Positions 8,277-17,666 of a stretch of 64,000 nucleotides of DNA are shown here, in pieces. Within the stretch, counting starts at the first letter, position 1. Every line of letters begins with the position of its first letter. Location: assembly GCA_019745775.1 (NCBI GenBank), contig JAIESR010000063.1, positions 1-64,000 on the forward strand, written 5' to 3'. The notes beneath the pieces were generated by a model. It saw nothing but the letters and a program-made list of their open reading frames with translations, did no database searches and was not told the origin of the DNA. This DNA comes from Xanthobacteraceae bacterium (lineage in GTDB: Bacteria > Pseudomonadota > Alphaproteobacteria > Rhizobiales > Xanthobacteraceae). Made by a program: the position numbers and the translations under genes.

Positions 8277-10547
8277 ATGCGTGGCGCGCTCGGCGGTCCG
8301 CGCGTGCTGTTGCGCCGGCTTCGCGAGGTGATGGCGGAGCCGGTCAGTGCGCAGGAACGCCTCGACAAGATCGTGGTGCTGATCGCCGCCAACATGGTGG
8401 CGGAGGTCTGCTCTGTCTACGTACTGCGGGTCGACGGCCGGCTCGAACTCTACGCCACCGAAGGCTTGAAGGCGGAGTCGGTGCATAACACCGTGCTTGC
8501 CGCCGACGAAGGCCTGGTCGGCCTGGTGGCGAGCGAAGCCAACCCGATAAATCTTTCCGAGGCGCAGTCGCACCCGGCGTTCTCCTACCGCCCGGAGACC
8601 GGCGAAGAGATCTACCACTCGTTCCTGGGCGTGCCGATCCTGCGCGCCGGCAACACGCTCGGCGTGCTGGTGGTGCAGAACCGCGCACGGCGCACCTATT
8701 CCGAAGAGGAAGAAGAGGCGCTGCAGACCACCGCCATGGTGGTGGCGGAGATGATCGCGTCGGGCGAACTGTCGGCGATCGCGCGCCCCGGCGCGCCCGA
8801 GCCGGCGGCACGCCGGCCGGTGCACATCAACGGCGCGTCGCTCAACGACGGCATCGCGCTCGGCCATGTGGTGCTGCACGAGCCGCGTATCGTCATCACC
8901 AATTTCATCGCCGACGACGTCAACAAGGAAATGAAGCGCCTGGAAGCCGCGATCGAGACCATGCGCTCCGACCTCGACGTGCTCTTGGAGCGCGGCGAAG
9001 TCCCGGACCACGGCGAACACCGCGACGTGCTCGAGGCCTACCGCATGTTCGCCTATGACCGCGGCTGGCAGCACCGCCTCACCGAGGCGGTGGTCACCGG
9101 CCTGACCGCCGAGGCCGCGGTCGAGCGCGTGCAGTCGGACACCCGTGCCCGCATGCTGCGCGCGACCGACCCCTATCTGCGCGAGCGCCTGCACGACCTC
9201 GACGAATTGTCGAACCGGCTGATGCACCAGCTACTCGGCAAGGACTATACGCCGCCGCGCGACCGCCTGCCGGAGAACGCGGTGATCGTGGCGCGCACCA
9301 TGGGGCCGGCGGCGCTGCTCGAATACGACCGCAAGCGCCTGCGGGGCCTGGTGCTGGAGGAAGGCGGGCCCAATTCCCACGTCGCGATCGTCGCGCGCGC
9401 GCTCGGCATCCCCGCCGTCGGCGAGGTCGCCAACGCCACCGGCATCGCCGATCCCGGCGATTCGATCATCGTCGATGGCGCGACCGGCGACGTGCATGTG
9501 CGGCCGTCGCCCGACATGGAGGCGGCCTATGTCGAGCGTGTGCGGCTGCGTGCGCGCCGGCAGTTGCAGTACCTCGCGCTGCGCGACAAGCCCTGCGTCA
9601 CCAAGGACGGAGTCCCAGTCACACTCCTGCTCAACGCCGGCCTGGCGGTCGACCTGCCCCATGTCGACGAGACCGGCGCCGCCGGCATCGGGCTGTTCCG
9701 CACCGAATTGCAGTTCATGGTGGCGGCGACGCTGCCGCGCACCGCCGAGCAGTTCTCGCTCTACCGCGCGGTGCTTGATGCCGCCGGCGACAAGCCCGTG
9801 ACCTTTCGCACCCTCGATATCGGTGGCGACAAGGTGCTGCCCTACATGCGCAACGAGGAGGAGGAGAACCCGGCGCTCGGCTGGCGCGCGATCCGCCTCG
9901 GCCTCGACCGCCCCGGCCTGCTGCGGGCCCAGATCCGCGCGCTGCTGCGGGCGGGGGGCGGGCGCAATCTCAAGCTGATGTTCCCGATGGTCGCCGCGGT
10001 CGAGGAATTCGACGAGGCCAAGGGCCTGGTCGAGCGCGAGTTGACGCATCTGCGCCGCCACGGGCACAAACTGCCCGACCGGGTCGAGGTCGGCACCATG
10101 GTCGAGGTCCCGTCCCTGCTCTATCAGCTTGACGAGCTGGTCGACCGGGTCGATTTCCTGTCGGTCGGGTCGAACGATCTATTGCAATTCCTTTATGCCG
10201 CCGACCGCGGCAACAAGCGCGTTTCCGGGCGGTTCGACCCGCTGTCGGCGCCGATGCTGCGCGTGCTCAGATCGATCGTCGCCAAGTGCGACGCCAAGAA
10301 GAAGCCGGTGACGCTGTGCGGCGAACTCGCCTCCAATATGCTGGGGGCGCTCGCTCTGGTCGCGATCGGCTACCGCTCGCTCTCCGTAACGCCGTCGGCG
10401 ATCGGCCCGGTGAAGGCGATGCTGCTGGAGCTTCACGCCGCCAAGGCCGGCAAGCTGATCGGCCCGCTGATCGACAGCCCGGCCGGCAGCACCTCGATCC
10501 GCGAGCGGCTCAAAGCCTTTGCGGCCGAGCAAGGGTTGCAAGTGTGA
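8277..10547 (+). CDS. ptsP: Phosphoenolpyruvate-protein phosphotransferase of the nitrogen PTS (EINtr)
   Basis: PtsP takes phosphate from PEP and passes it to NPr and then EIIANtr in the nitrogen-related regulatory phosphorelay. The 756-residue protein has an N-terminal GAF domain (about residues 25-165), a PEP-utiliser N-terminal domain, the phosphohistidine domain with His368 in GGPNSHVAIVARALGIPAV, and the C-terminal PEP-binding barrel with the FRTLDIGGDK, GTMVEVPS, FLSVGSNDLLQF and CGELASN motifs. All catalytic blocks are intact. It follows lysC and the RDD gene, as often in Rhizobiales. The other relay members (ptsN, ptsO) are not in the window. Confidence 0.96.
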   Translation: MRGALGGPRVLLRRLREVMAEPVSAQERLDKIVVLIAANMVAEVCSVYVLRVDGRLELYATEGLKAESVHNTVLAADEGLVGLVASEANPINLSEAQSHPAFSYRPETGEEIYHSFLGVPILRAGNTLGVLVVQNRARRTYSEEEEEALQTTAMVVAEMIASGELSAIARPGAPEPAARRPVHINGASLNDGIALGHVVLHEPRIVITNFIADDVNKEMKRLEAAIETMRSDLDVLLERGEVPDHGEHRDVLEAYRMFAYDRGWQHRLTEAVVTGLTAEAAVERVQSDTRARMLRATDPYLRERLHDLDELSNRLMHQLLGKDYTPPRDRLPENAVIVARTMGPAALLEYDRKRLRGLVLEEGGPNSHVAIVARALGIPAVGEVANATGIADPGDSIIVDGATGDVHVRPSPDMEAAYVERVRLRARRQLQYLALRDKPCVTKDGVPVTLLLNAGLAVDLPHVDETGAAGIGLFRTELQFMVAATLPRTAEQFSLYRAVLDAAGDKPVTFRTLDIGGDKVLPYMRNEEEENPALGWRAIRLGLDRPGLLRAQIRALLRAGGGRNLKLMFPMVAAVEEFDEAKGLVERELTHLRRHGHKLPDRVEVGTMVEVPSLLYQLDELVDRVDFLSVGSNDLLQFLYAADRGNKRVSGRFDPLSAPMLRVLRSIVAKCDAKKKPVTLCGELASNMLGALALVAIGYRSLSVTPSAIGPVKAMLLELHAAKAGKLIGPLIDSPAGSTSIRERLKAFAAEQGLQV

Positions 10548-10550
10548 TTC

Positions 10551-11570
10551 TCAATTCGCCGGCGACTGGATGATCTTCGTGATGCGCTCGATGATCTCGG
10601 GCGACGCCTCCTTCGCGGAACGGATCAGGGCCTCGAGCTGCTCGCCGGTGCGCAGCGTGACCTCGAAGCCGAGCTTTTGCGCCTCCTCCCGGAACTGCGG
10701 ATCGTTCACGGTCGCCTCGAAGGCGCGACGCAGCATGCGCACCCGCTCGACGGGTACGTCGGGGGGGAGCAGGATCGGGCGGCCGTACTCGATGCTGGAG
10801 GAGAAATAGTCGAGCGTCCTGCGCTGCTCGTCGGTCTTGGCGAACTGGTAGATCGTCGGCGCGCCGGTCCACGGCACGGCGTCCTGTTCGAGCGTGAACA
10901 GCACGCGCGCGGTGCCCGACTTGATCCAGTCCGGGCGGAAGTTGCGGAACGACTGCACGGTCGAACACATGCCGTCGAGCTCGCCGTTCTCCATCGCAAA
11001 CTGCGCGTCCTGCGGCTTCACATAGCCTTCGACCACCCTGAACTTCATGCCGAGCAGCCCGCGCAGGAGCTTCGGCGTTTCGGTGACGGTCGAGCCGGCG
11101 CCGGTGCCGCCGACCACCAGCTCATGCTCGAACAGGTCGGCGCCGGATTTGATGCGCGGATTCTTGGTCATCGCGAAGCAGCCGCGGTTGGTGAGTTCCG
11201 GGCTGCCGAGCCAGTTGAATTTCAGCGGATCGAAACGCACGCCGGACAATTGCTGGAGCCCGACGCTCGGGATGTTGCGGCTGACGCTGCCCCACACCGT
11301 GCCGTCGCGCGGCGCCACGTTGTAGAGCCAGTTGGTCGCGAGCAGATGCCCGGCGCCCGGCATGTTCTGGACGATGAAGCCGGGCGCGCCGGGGATGTGG
11401 CGCGGCAGATGGCGGGCGAGGAAGCGCGCCCAGACATCGTAGTCCTGTCCCGGCGCGGCGCCGAGCACAAAGCGGATGGTCTTGCCTTTGAAGAACTCAT
11501 CGGCCGGCTGGGCGCTGGCAGCAGGCGTGGTTGCCAGGAGCGCGATGACGACACAGCAAGCTCCGCTCAT
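10551..11570 (-). CDS. Bug/TctC-type tripartite tricarboxylate transporter solute-binding protein
   Basis: This 339-residue periplasmic protein has a signal peptide (hydrophobic VIALLATTPAASAQ, then a cleavage site) and a Bug-family fold. The early block KTIRFVLGAAPGQDYDVWARFLAR and the QNMPGAGH segment correspond to the family's ligand-binding loops. Its sequence is rather divergent from the three other Bug proteins in the window. The start at 11570 is supported by a GGGGGA run directly upstream. It is convergent with ptsP, whose stop is three bases away, and interrupts the usual ptsP-prfA order together with the VOC gene. No membrane components (TctA, TctB) lie nearby. Confidence 0.88.
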   Translation of the reverse strand: MSGACCVVIALLATTPAASAQPADEFFKGKTIRFVLGAAPGQDYDVWARFLARHLPRHIPGAPGFIVQNMPGAGHLLATNWLYNVAPRDGTVWGSVSRNIPSVGLQQLSGVRFDPLKFNWLGSPELTNRGCFAMTKNPRIKSGADLFEHELVVGGTGAGSTVTETPKLLRGLLGMKFRVVEGYVKPQDAQFAMENGELDGMCSTVQSFRNFRPDWIKSGTARVLFTLEQDAVPWTGAPTIYQFAKTDEQRRTLDYFSSSIEYGRPILLPPDVPVERVRMLRRAFEATVNDPQFREEAQKLGFEVTLRTGEQLEALIRSAKEASPEIIERITKIIQSPAN

Positions 11571-11740
11571 TCCCCCGCCCCGCCTACGATCGGATCGAGC
11601 TACGGCAGGCTCGAGTCCGCCGAGGCGCGCAGCGCGAAGGCGGAAAGCAGACATCCAGGGCCAGAGGCTCAAGCTCTTCGGCTTGGCCTTTGGGTGCCCG
11701 CCTTCGCGGGGACACGTGGGGAGAGAAGCGTCCACGGCAA

Positions 11741-12136
11741 TCAGGCCGTGACGGGAGCCTTGGTCTTCTTCGGCGTCGCGAGGTCGCGGTCGAAGCCGCC
11801 CTCGGCGATGTCGTACATGTTGCCCTCGGGGTCGGTCGCCCGTTGCTCGGCATAGGTGCGGTCGGCGGGGCGGTCCGACGGGCCGACGATGTCCCAGTTC
11901 TTCAACCGCTCGGCGATCACGTCCGAATCCTCGACATGGAAGCCGAAATGATTCAGGCCGTTCGCCTTGCCCTCGGCCTTCTGGCTGAGCAGCGCGAGGT
12001 TCATATAGCCGTCGGTCAGGAATACGTTGTTGCGGCCGTTGCGGGCCACCACCTTCATCTCGAAAACCTCGGTATAGAACTTCGCGAGTTTCTCGGGATC
12101 CATGCAGATGATGGCCAGATGCCTGATCTTGGGCAT
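11741..12136 (-). CDS. VOC-family (glyoxalase/dioxygenase-like) protein
   Basis: This 131-residue cytoplasmic protein has one vicinal oxygen chelate domain. It starts MPKIRHLAIICMDPEKLAKFY. Candidate metal ligands are His6, a His in GLNHFGFHVED and a Glu in DPEGNMYDIAE, as in glyoxalase I-like and extradiol dioxygenase-like enzymes. A GGGAG site lies upstream of the ATG at 12136. It may form a unit with the downstream Bug protein, 170 bases away, and is divergent from prfA. The substrate cannot be told from sequence. Confidence 0.88.
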   Translation of the reverse strand: MPKIRHLAIICMDPEKLAKFYTEVFEMKVVARNGRNNVFLTDGYMNLALLSQKAEGKANGLNHFGFHVEDSDVIAERLKNWDIVGPSDRPADRTYAEQRATDPEGNMYDIAEGGFDRDLATPKKTKAPVTA

Positions 12137-12244
12137 TTCTTGCTCCCTTGCGCTGTCTCGGGCCGGTTCCGGCTCCTGTAACCATTGACATACACCGCCA
12201 CTTGCGCCGATTCCAATAGCCGACAAAACGACCCATCGGGACTC

Positions 12245-13318
12245 ATGCTGCCAGAACAGAAACTTGACGCATTGGTGACCCGCCACAAGGCGATCGAGAA
12301 CGAGCTGTCGACCCAGCTCGCGCCCGAAACCTTTGTGAAGCTGTCGCGCGAATTCGCCGAGCTCAACCCGGTCATCGACGCCGTGAAGGCCTATCGCGGC
12401 GTGCTGGCGGAGATCGACGGCCTCCAGGGGCTGCTCGACGATCCCCAGACCGACACCGAGATGCGGCAGATGGCGCAGGCGGAGAAGCCGGCGCTGGAGC
12501 AGAAGCGCGCAACGCTGGAGCAGCAGCTCAAGGTCGCGCTCCTGCCCAAGGATGCGATGGACGACCGCAACGTCATCATCGAAATCCGCGCCGGCACCGG
12601 GGGCGACGAGGCCTCCTTGTTCGCCGGCGACCTGTTCCGCATGTACGAGCGCTTCGCCGCCAAGCAGGGCTGGAAGGTCGAGGTGGTGTCGGCGAGCGAC
12701 GGCTCGGTGGGCGGCTACAAGGAAATCGTCGCCGAGATCAAGGGGCGCGGCGCCTTCGCCAAGCTCAAGTTCGAATCCGGCGTGCATCGCGTGCAGCGCG
12801 TGCCCGACACCGAGGCCTCCGGCCGCATCCACACGTCGGCCGCGACGGTCGCGGTGCTGCCGGAAGTCGAGGATGTCGACATCGTCATCAACGATACCGA
12901 TCTGCGGATCGAGACCATGCGCGCCGGCGGCGCCGGCGGCCAGCACGTCAACAAGACCGAATCCGCGATCCGCGTGATTCATATTCCCACCGGCATCGAA
13001 GTGAAGATGCAGGAAGACCGCTCCCAGCACCGCAACCGCGCCAAGGCAATGGCGGTGCTGCGCGCCCGCCTTTACGAGCACGAGCGCCAGAAGCGCGATG
13101 CCGCGCGCGCCGCCGAGCGGCGCGGCCAGGTCGGCTCCGGCGACCGCTCCGAGCGCATCCGCACCTACAATTTCCCGCAGGGCCGCGTCAGCGACCACCG
13201 CATCAATCTCACGCTCCACAAGCTGCCGCAGATCATCGAAGGCGAGGCGCTCGGCGAGATCATCGATGCGCTGGTCACGGAGCATCAGGCGGAGCTACTG
13301 GCGGCGGAATCGTCGTGA
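12245..13318 (+). CDS. prfA: Peptide chain release factor 1
   Basis: RF1 ends translation at UAA and UAG. The 357-residue protein has the stop-codon-reading PxT motif (PDT at residues 187-189, where E. coli has PAT), followed by [15 protein letters not shown], and the peptidyl-hydrolysing GGQ at residues 231-233 in [12 protein letters not shown]. Domain order and length are normal. The start at 12245 is chosen by homology with [10 protein letters not shown]. Its stop overlaps the prmC start, so release factor and its methylase are coupled. Confidence 0.98.
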   Translation: MLPEQKLDALVTRHKAIENELSTQLAPETFVKLSREFAELNPVIDAVKAYRGVLAEIDGLQGLLDDPQTDTEMRQMAQAEKPALEQKRATLEQQLKVALLPKDAMDDRNVIIEIRAGTGGDEASLFAGDLFRMYERFAAKQGWKVEVVSASDGSVGGYKEIVAEIKGRGAFAKLKFESGVHRVQRVPDTEASGRIHTSAATVAVLPEVEDVDIVINDTDLRIETMRAGGAGGQHVNKTESAIRVIHIPTGIEVKMQEDRSQHRNRAKAMAVLRARLYEHERQKRDAARAAERRGQVGSGDRSERIRTYNFPQGRVSDHRINLTLHKLPQIIEGEALGEIIDALVTEHQAELLAAESS

Positions 13319-14196
13319 TGGCGGGCGCGGCGACCGATACCGCGCTCTCCATTGCCGCTGCGCGCCGCAGCCTCGCGCAGCAGTTCCGTAACGCCGGCCT
13401 CGACTCGCCCGGCCTCGACGCACGCATCCTGGTCGGTCATGCGCTCGCGCTCGACCATGCGGCGCTGGCGGCACAGGCCGACCGCCGCCTCACCGGCGTT
13501 GAAGCCGACAGGATCGCCGTGCTGGCCCGGCGCCGCCTGGCCCGCGAGCCGGTTGCGCGCATCGTCGGCACGAGGGAATTCTGGGGCCTGCCGATCGCCC
13601 TCAACGCCGACACGCTGGTGCCGCGACCGGAGACGGAGACGATCGTTGAAGCCGCGCTCGCCGCGCTTGGCGAGGCGCGCGAGAAACCGCTGCGCATCGC
13701 CGACCTCGACACCGGTTCGGGTGCGCTGCTCCTGGCGCTGCTCCACGAACTGCCGGCGGCGCACGGCGTCGGCACCGACATCAGCACCGCCGCCCTGGCC
13801 TGCGCGCGATCGAACGCCGCCACGCTCGGACTGGATAACCGCGCCGCGTTCGTCGCCTGTAACCACGGCACAGGACTTGTCGGCAGCTTCGATCTCATCG
13901 TCGCCAACCCGCCCTATGTGGCGAGCGGCGACATCGCCGGACTCGAGCCCGAAGTGCGCGACTTCGATCCCCGCCGCGCACTCGATGGCGGCGCGGACGG
14001 GCTTGCGGCCTATCGCGCCATCGCTGCCGATGCCAAGCGGCTCTTGGCGCCCACCGGTTTCTTGGTGCTCGAACTCGGCGCCGGCCAGCGCGAGGCCGTC
14101 CGGTCGTTAACCGTCGCCGCGGGGCTTGCACCCAAGGCTGAGCGTAGCGATCTCTCGGGGGTCGCCCGGGCGCTGGTGGTCACGGTTTCGCCATAG
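13318..14196 (+). CDS. prmC: Peptide chain release factor N5-glutamine methyltransferase
   Basis: PrmC methylates the glutamine of the GGQ motif in RF1 and RF2. The 292-residue protein has an N-terminal helical domain, the PRPETE segment (residues 102-107), the SAM-binding DLDTGSGALLLALLHELP block and the catalytic NPPY at residues 197-200, then FDPRRALDGGADGLAAYR. The ATG at 13318 shares its first base with the prfA stop (TGATG); a GTG at 13315 is possible. Next to prfA, as in many bacteria. Confidence 0.97.
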   Translation: MAGAATDTALSIAAARRSLAQQFRNAGLDSPGLDARILVGHALALDHAALAAQADRRLTGVEADRIAVLARRRLAREPVARIVGTREFWGLPIALNADTLVPRPETETIVEAALAALGEAREKPLRIADLDTGSGALLLALLHELPAAHGVGTDISTAALACARSNAATLGLDNRAAFVACNHGTGLVGSFDLIVANPPYVASGDIAGLEPEVRDFDPRRALDGGADGLAAYRAIAADAKRLLAPTGFLVLELGAGQREAVRSLTVAAGLAPKAERSDLSGVARALVVTVSP

Positions 14197-14728
14197 GTCC
14201 ATTAAGGCCCGAAAAACCGAATGAAACGGCATACCCTTCCCACAATTCAGCCACGCAAAAAAGCACTTGGATTGTGGGCCAAGACCGACTAGGTTTTGCG
14301 CAGGAATCGACCCCAGGCGCCAGCAAGAGCCCGCAGCGACGCTTCGGAGAGCCACAGGCGCAGAAGACGCGAAACACGTGAGGCCGGACATCCGGCAGTA
14401 TTTTCGCCTTCCTGGGATCGAAATGCTTCATCGGTTACGCGCCCCCGCGATATGAGATCGACGGGTGTTGCGCATGACGAGAGGTGAGCAACAACCGCAA
14501 AGAGGTTGCGGGCAAGGGGTTGCTGCTTCGTGACACGAAATCCGAGATTGCGGCGCGCCGTGTCGCAATTCGGCAGCGCGTATGATCAGGCGACGCGGCG
14601 CTTGGGCCCTAGGGCGCGTAGGCCCCAGGGCGTTTGGGCCGCACCGGTTTGGACATCGCGAACGTGGATGCCGGACTGAAGCAAGGCGGCCATAACCGCC
14701 AAAGCAAGAGGATACAAACAGGCGAGTC
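14197..14728 (+). other. 532-base gene-free leader between prmC and the DUF4167 gene
   Basis: No convincing gene is seen here. The stretch holds an 8-base dyad (CCCACAAT at 14239-14246 with ATTGTGGG at 14271-14278), a pair ATTGCG...CGCAAT near 14550, and GGGCCC-rich inverted segments near 14607-14640. Such spacing and dyads suggest a long structured 5' leader or a small RNA for the DUF4167 gene, but none matches an RNA family I know. Confidence 0.4.
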
Positions 14729-15412
14729 ATGAGAAACGGTCAGAACAAGCGGATGCGCGGTCGCAACAATCACCAGCACCACCACCACCGCAACAAGAAT
14801 CAGAACCCGATGTCGCGGGTTTACGAGTCCAACGGACCCGACGTTAAGATTCGCGGTAACCCGTCCGTCATCGCCGAGAAATATGTCCAGCTTGCCCGCG
14901 ACGCCCAATCGTCGGGAGACCCGGTGGCGGCCGAGAACTATTATCAGCACGCCGAGCACTACAATCGCCTGATCGCCGCGGCGCAGGAGCAATTCCGCCA
15001 GCAGAACCCGCAATTCAACAACCGTCCCGAGACCGATATGCGCAGCGACATGCGCGACGACTCGTTCGAGGACGGCGACGAGGACAGCACCGGCAACCAG
15101 CAGCCTGCGCAAGCCGGCGGCGAGCCTTACGGCACCCGCGAGCCGCAGCCCTATTTGCCGCGCGAAGCGCAGCCCTTCCCCAATCAGCAGCAACAGCCGC
15201 AGCCCCGGCAACAGCAGCCGCACGACACCGGTGACGTCGACCGGCTGCCGTCGTTCATCACCGGCGGACAGCCGCAGAGCGCGGGCGGCCAGCCGGCGAG
15301 CCAGAACGGCCACGACGGTCAGCCCGACCGCTTCCCGCTGCATCGCCGCCGGCGCCGCCATCGCGGACCGCGGGAAGGCGGCGGGCGCGACGCCGACGCA
15401 CCGCAGGATTGA
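14729..15412 (+). CDS. DUF4167 domain-containing protein
   Basis: This 227-residue cytoplasmic protein has the DUF4167 domain at its N-terminus: a very basic, His- and Asn-rich start (RMRGRNNHQHHHHRNKNQN), the PMSRVYESNGPDVKIRGNP block and the VAAENYYQHAEHYNRLI helix. The rest is Gln/Pro-rich and probably disordered, ending in another basic run (FPLHRRRRRHRG). The basic ends suggest nucleic acid binding, which is inference. The gene follows prmC after a long leader, the usual place in Rhizobiales. Confidence 0.92.
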   Translation: MRNGQNKRMRGRNNHQHHHHRNKNQNPMSRVYESNGPDVKIRGNPSVIAEKYVQLARDAQSSGDPVAAENYYQHAEHYNRLIAAAQEQFRQQNPQFNNRPETDMRSDMRDDSFEDGDEDSTGNQQPAQAGGEPYGTREPQPYLPREAQPFPNQQQQPQPRQQQPHDTGDVDRLPSFITGGQPQSAGGQPASQNGHDGQPDRFPLHRRRRRHRGPREGGGRDADAPQD

Positions 15413-15444
15413 TCTCAGCTGACTCCGATGTCCTAACGCAGTCA

Positions 15445-15526
15445 GGGCCGGGCTTGTCCCGGCCCTCCACGTTTTTGGTGCGGCAGTTGCTTAAAGACGT
15501 GGATGCCCGGCACAAGGCCGGGCATG
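15445..15526. repeat. REP-like palindromic element, copy 1
   Basis: About 82 bases with outer GC-rich arms (GGCCGGGCTTGTCCCGGCCC on one side, GCCCGGCACAAGGCCGGGC on the other) around an inner CCACGT...ACGTGG pair. It lies between two convergent genes. Similar elements occur at 35386, 36672 and 51335. Confidence 0.85.
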
Positions 15527-15528
15527 AT

Positions 15529-16269
15529 TCAGGGCTGCATGTCGCGTGGCGACGGCGCGAGCGCCGGCTCCAGCACCGGCACCAGCCGGCGCCGCTCGCG
15601 CCGCGCCGGGATCGCGCGATAGACCTGCTTGGTCGCTTCCACGATGTGCACGCCCGCGAACGGCGCCGAGATCGTCGAACCCGCGCGCTCCCACGCGACC
15701 GCAGAGCGCAGAAACCAGCCGCGCCCGATCGGCGGCACGTAGAGCACCTCGTTCCAGCCGACCGGCTGGAACCAGGTGTCGCGCAGGAGATGCGTGATTT
15801 GCGAACGCGAATACGGCCGGCCGTGTCCGAACGGCGTCGTGTCCATGCGCGCCCACAGTCCGCGCCGGTTCGGCACCACCGCGAGCAGCTTTCCGCCTGC
15901 CGCCAGCACACGCCAGGTCTCGCGCAGCAGCGCGATCGGGTCGTGCGCCATTTCGAGCGCGTGCACCAGCAGCACCCGGTCGACCGAGGAGTCCGGCAGC
16001 GGCAGGTCGAGCTCGTCGACCAGCGCCGCCAGGCTCGGACGCTGCGACGGCCACTTCATCACGCCCTGCGCCGCCGGCATGAAGGCGAGGCAGCGTTCCG
16101 CCTCTTCGCGGAACAGACCGAGATAGGGCGTCGCGTAGCCGACACCGAGCACGCTCATGCCGCGCGCATCGTTGAATCGGGCACGGATGCCGCGGCCGAT
16201 GAAACGGCGCGCGACGACGCCGAGGCGCTGGGTGTAGAAGTTGCGCAGGTCAACAACGTCAAGGGACAT
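15529..16269 (-). CDS. Class I SAM-dependent methyltransferase (type 11)
   Basis: This 246-residue cytoplasmic protein has a methyltransferase-11-like domain. The SAM-binding region near residue 40 reads MSVLGVGYATPYLG, and later blocks are DSSVDRVLLVHALEMAHDP and LRETWRVLAAGGKLLAVVPNRRG. The C-terminal part, with SRSQITHLLRDTWFQPVGW, is typical of a conserved alphaproteobacterial family found divergently next to gloB, as here. Its substrate is unknown. The gene ends at the edge of a REP-like element. Confidence 0.85.
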   Translation of the reverse strand: MSLDVVDLRNFYTQRLGVVARRFIGRGIRARFNDARGMSVLGVGYATPYLGLFREEAERCLAFMPAAQGVMKWPSQRPSLAALVDELDLPLPDSSVDRVLLVHALEMAHDPIALLRETWRVLAAGGKLLAVVPNRRGLWARMDTTPFGHGRPYSRSQITHLLRDTWFQPVGWNEVLYVPPIGRGWFLRSAVAWERAGSTISAPFAGVHIVEATKQVYRAIPARRERRRLVPVLEPALAPSPRDMQP

Positions 16270-16389
16270 GCAGGGAACCTATCACGTCATGGCGAAGTTG
16301 GCGGGATCCCTATCCCATCGAACTTCCGTTTTGGTTCCCCAAAGCCTACCCTAAAGGCCTTACGGTTTATGGAATGACAAGGGATTCTC

Positions 16390-17157
16390 ATGCCTGCGCA
16401 AACGCGTCTTTTCATGTGCCTGAAGGATAATTTCGGCGTGCTGCTGCACGACCCCGGCAGCGGTCGGACCGCCGCGATCGACGCCCCGGAGGCGGCTCCG
16501 GTCGAAGCCGCGCTTGAGGCGACCGGCTGGAAGCTCAGCGACATCCTGGTGACGCACCACCACGGCGACCACACCGGCGGCATCGAGGAGCTCAAGCGCC
16601 GCTATCGCTGCCGCGTGCTGGCGCCGGAAGGCGAAGCCGGCGGCATTCCGGCGGTGGACGAGACCATGCGCGAGGGCGACACCGTCCGCGTCGGCGCGAT
16701 CGAAGGCCGCGTAATCGTCACACCCGGGCACACCGCGGCGCCGGCGACGCTCTACTTCCCGGCCGACAAGCTCGTGTTCGCCGGCGACACGCTGTTCTCG
16801 ATCGGCTGCGGGCGGGTGATCGAAGGCACGATGGAGCAGATGTGGCAGTCGATGCTGAAGCTGCGCGCACTGCCCGACGACACCATGGTCCACTGCGGCC
16901 ACGAATACACGCTCGCGAATATCCGCTTCGCCAAGACTATCGAGCCCGACAACAAGGCGCTCGCCGCGCGCGAGCGCGAAGTGACGGCGCTGCTCGCCGC
17001 CGGCAAGCCGACGGCGCCCGCGCGGCTCGGCGACGAGAAAGCCGCCAACCCGTTCCTGCGCGCCGACGTGCCGGAAGTCGCCAAGGCGGTGGGCATGGCG
17101 GGCGCACCGGCGGCCGAGGTGTTTGCGGAAATCCGCACGCGTAAGAACAAATTCTAG
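16390..17157 (+). CDS. gloB: Hydroxyacylglutathione hydrolase (glyoxalase II)
   Basis: GloB hydrolyses S-lactoylglutathione to lactate and glutathione, the second step of methylglyoxal detoxification. The 255-residue metallo-beta-lactamase-fold protein carries the binuclear metal motif THHHGDH (residues 55-61), a PGHTAA histidine, an FAGDTLFSIGCGR aspartate and the CGHEYT histidine near residue 166. The C-terminal glutathione-binding stretch (NPFLRADVPEVAKAVGM) is present. It is divergent from a methyltransferase gene and followed by a palindromic repeat. Confidence 0.96.
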   Translation: MPAQTRLFMCLKDNFGVLLHDPGSGRTAAIDAPEAAPVEAALEATGWKLSDILVTHHHGDHTGGIEELKRRYRCRVLAPEGEAGGIPAVDETMREGDTVRVGAIEGRVIVTPGHTAAPATLYFPADKLVFAGDTLFSIGCGRVIEGTMEQMWQSMLKLRALPDDTMVHCGHEYTLANIRFAKTIEPDNKALAAREREVTALLAAGKPTAPARLGDEKAANPFLRADVPEVAKAVGMAGAPAAEVFAEIRTRKNKF

Positions 17158-17207
17158 GTGCATGATCCCGAACAGTGGGGACCGGTTTTCGGGACAAGAT
17201 CATGCAC
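17158..17207. repeat. 50-bp dispersed palindrome directly after gloB
   Basis: The 10-base ends GTGCATGATC (17158-17167) and GATCATGCAC (17198-17207) are exact reverse complements, with an inner CCGAA/TTCGG pair. A very similar element (GCATGATCC...GGATCATGC form) is widespread in Rhizobiales genomes. Its right end supplies the likely start codon of the next gene. Confidence 0.85.
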
Positions 17208-17663
17208 AAGGCCAAAGCGTCGCTGTCCGCCGCCGACATCATCCGGCTGCTCGGCCTCAAGCCGCATCCCGAGGGCGGTCACTTTGTCGAAACGCACCGC
17301 GATGCGCGTGACGACGGCCGCGCGCACGCCACGGCGATCTATTTCCTGCTGGCGAGCGGCGAGCGCTCGCACTGGCACCGGGTCGACGCCGCCGAGGTCT
17401 GGCACTACTACGCCGGCAGCGCGCTGGCGCTCGAGATCGCGGCGAGCAGCAACGGCCCGATCGAGCGCGTCACGCTCGGGCCTGATCTTATCGCCGGCGA
17501 ACGCCCGCAGGCGGTGGTGCCGGCGCATGCCTGGCAGGCGGCCGAGAGCCTCGGCGACTGGACGCTGGTCGGCTGCACCGTGGCGCCGGGTTTCGAGTTC
17601 GAACGTTTTGAGCTTGCGCCCGAAGGCTGGTCGCCGGGCGGCAGAGGTCAGCGCGATTGCTGA
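17202..17663 (+). CDS. Cupin, DUF985 family
   Basis: This 153-residue cytoplasmic protein has a single cupin barrel of the DUF985 family: LLGLKPHPEGGHFVETHRD, ATAIYFLLASGERSHWHRVDAAEVWHYYAG, PGFEFERFELA. Histidines in the SHWHRVDAAEVWHYY block are candidate metal ligands. Related proteins are annotated as sugar-epimerase-like or of unknown activity. The ATG at 17202 lies inside the right arm of the palindrome; an in-frame ATG at 17175, within the same repeat, would add nine residues. Confidence 0.85.
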   Translation: MHKAKASLSAADIIRLLGLKPHPEGGHFVETHRDARDDGRAHATAIYFLLASGERSHWHRVDAAEVWHYYAGSALALEIAASSNGPIERVTLGPDLIAGERPQAVVPAHAWQAAESLGDWTLVGCTVAPGFEFERFELAPEGWSPGGRGQRDC

Positions 17664-17666
17664 ACG

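Noticed and set aside
10551-12236. A 561-residue frame that seems to fuse other sequence to the Bug protein
   Set aside because: Only the part from 11570 on has a signal peptide and Bug motifs; the rest is a shadow of the VOC gene.
11741-13285. A 514-residue minus-strand frame covering the VOC gene and prfA
   Set aside because: The first two thirds are the complement of prfA; the VOC protein has its own start and ribosome binding site at 12136.
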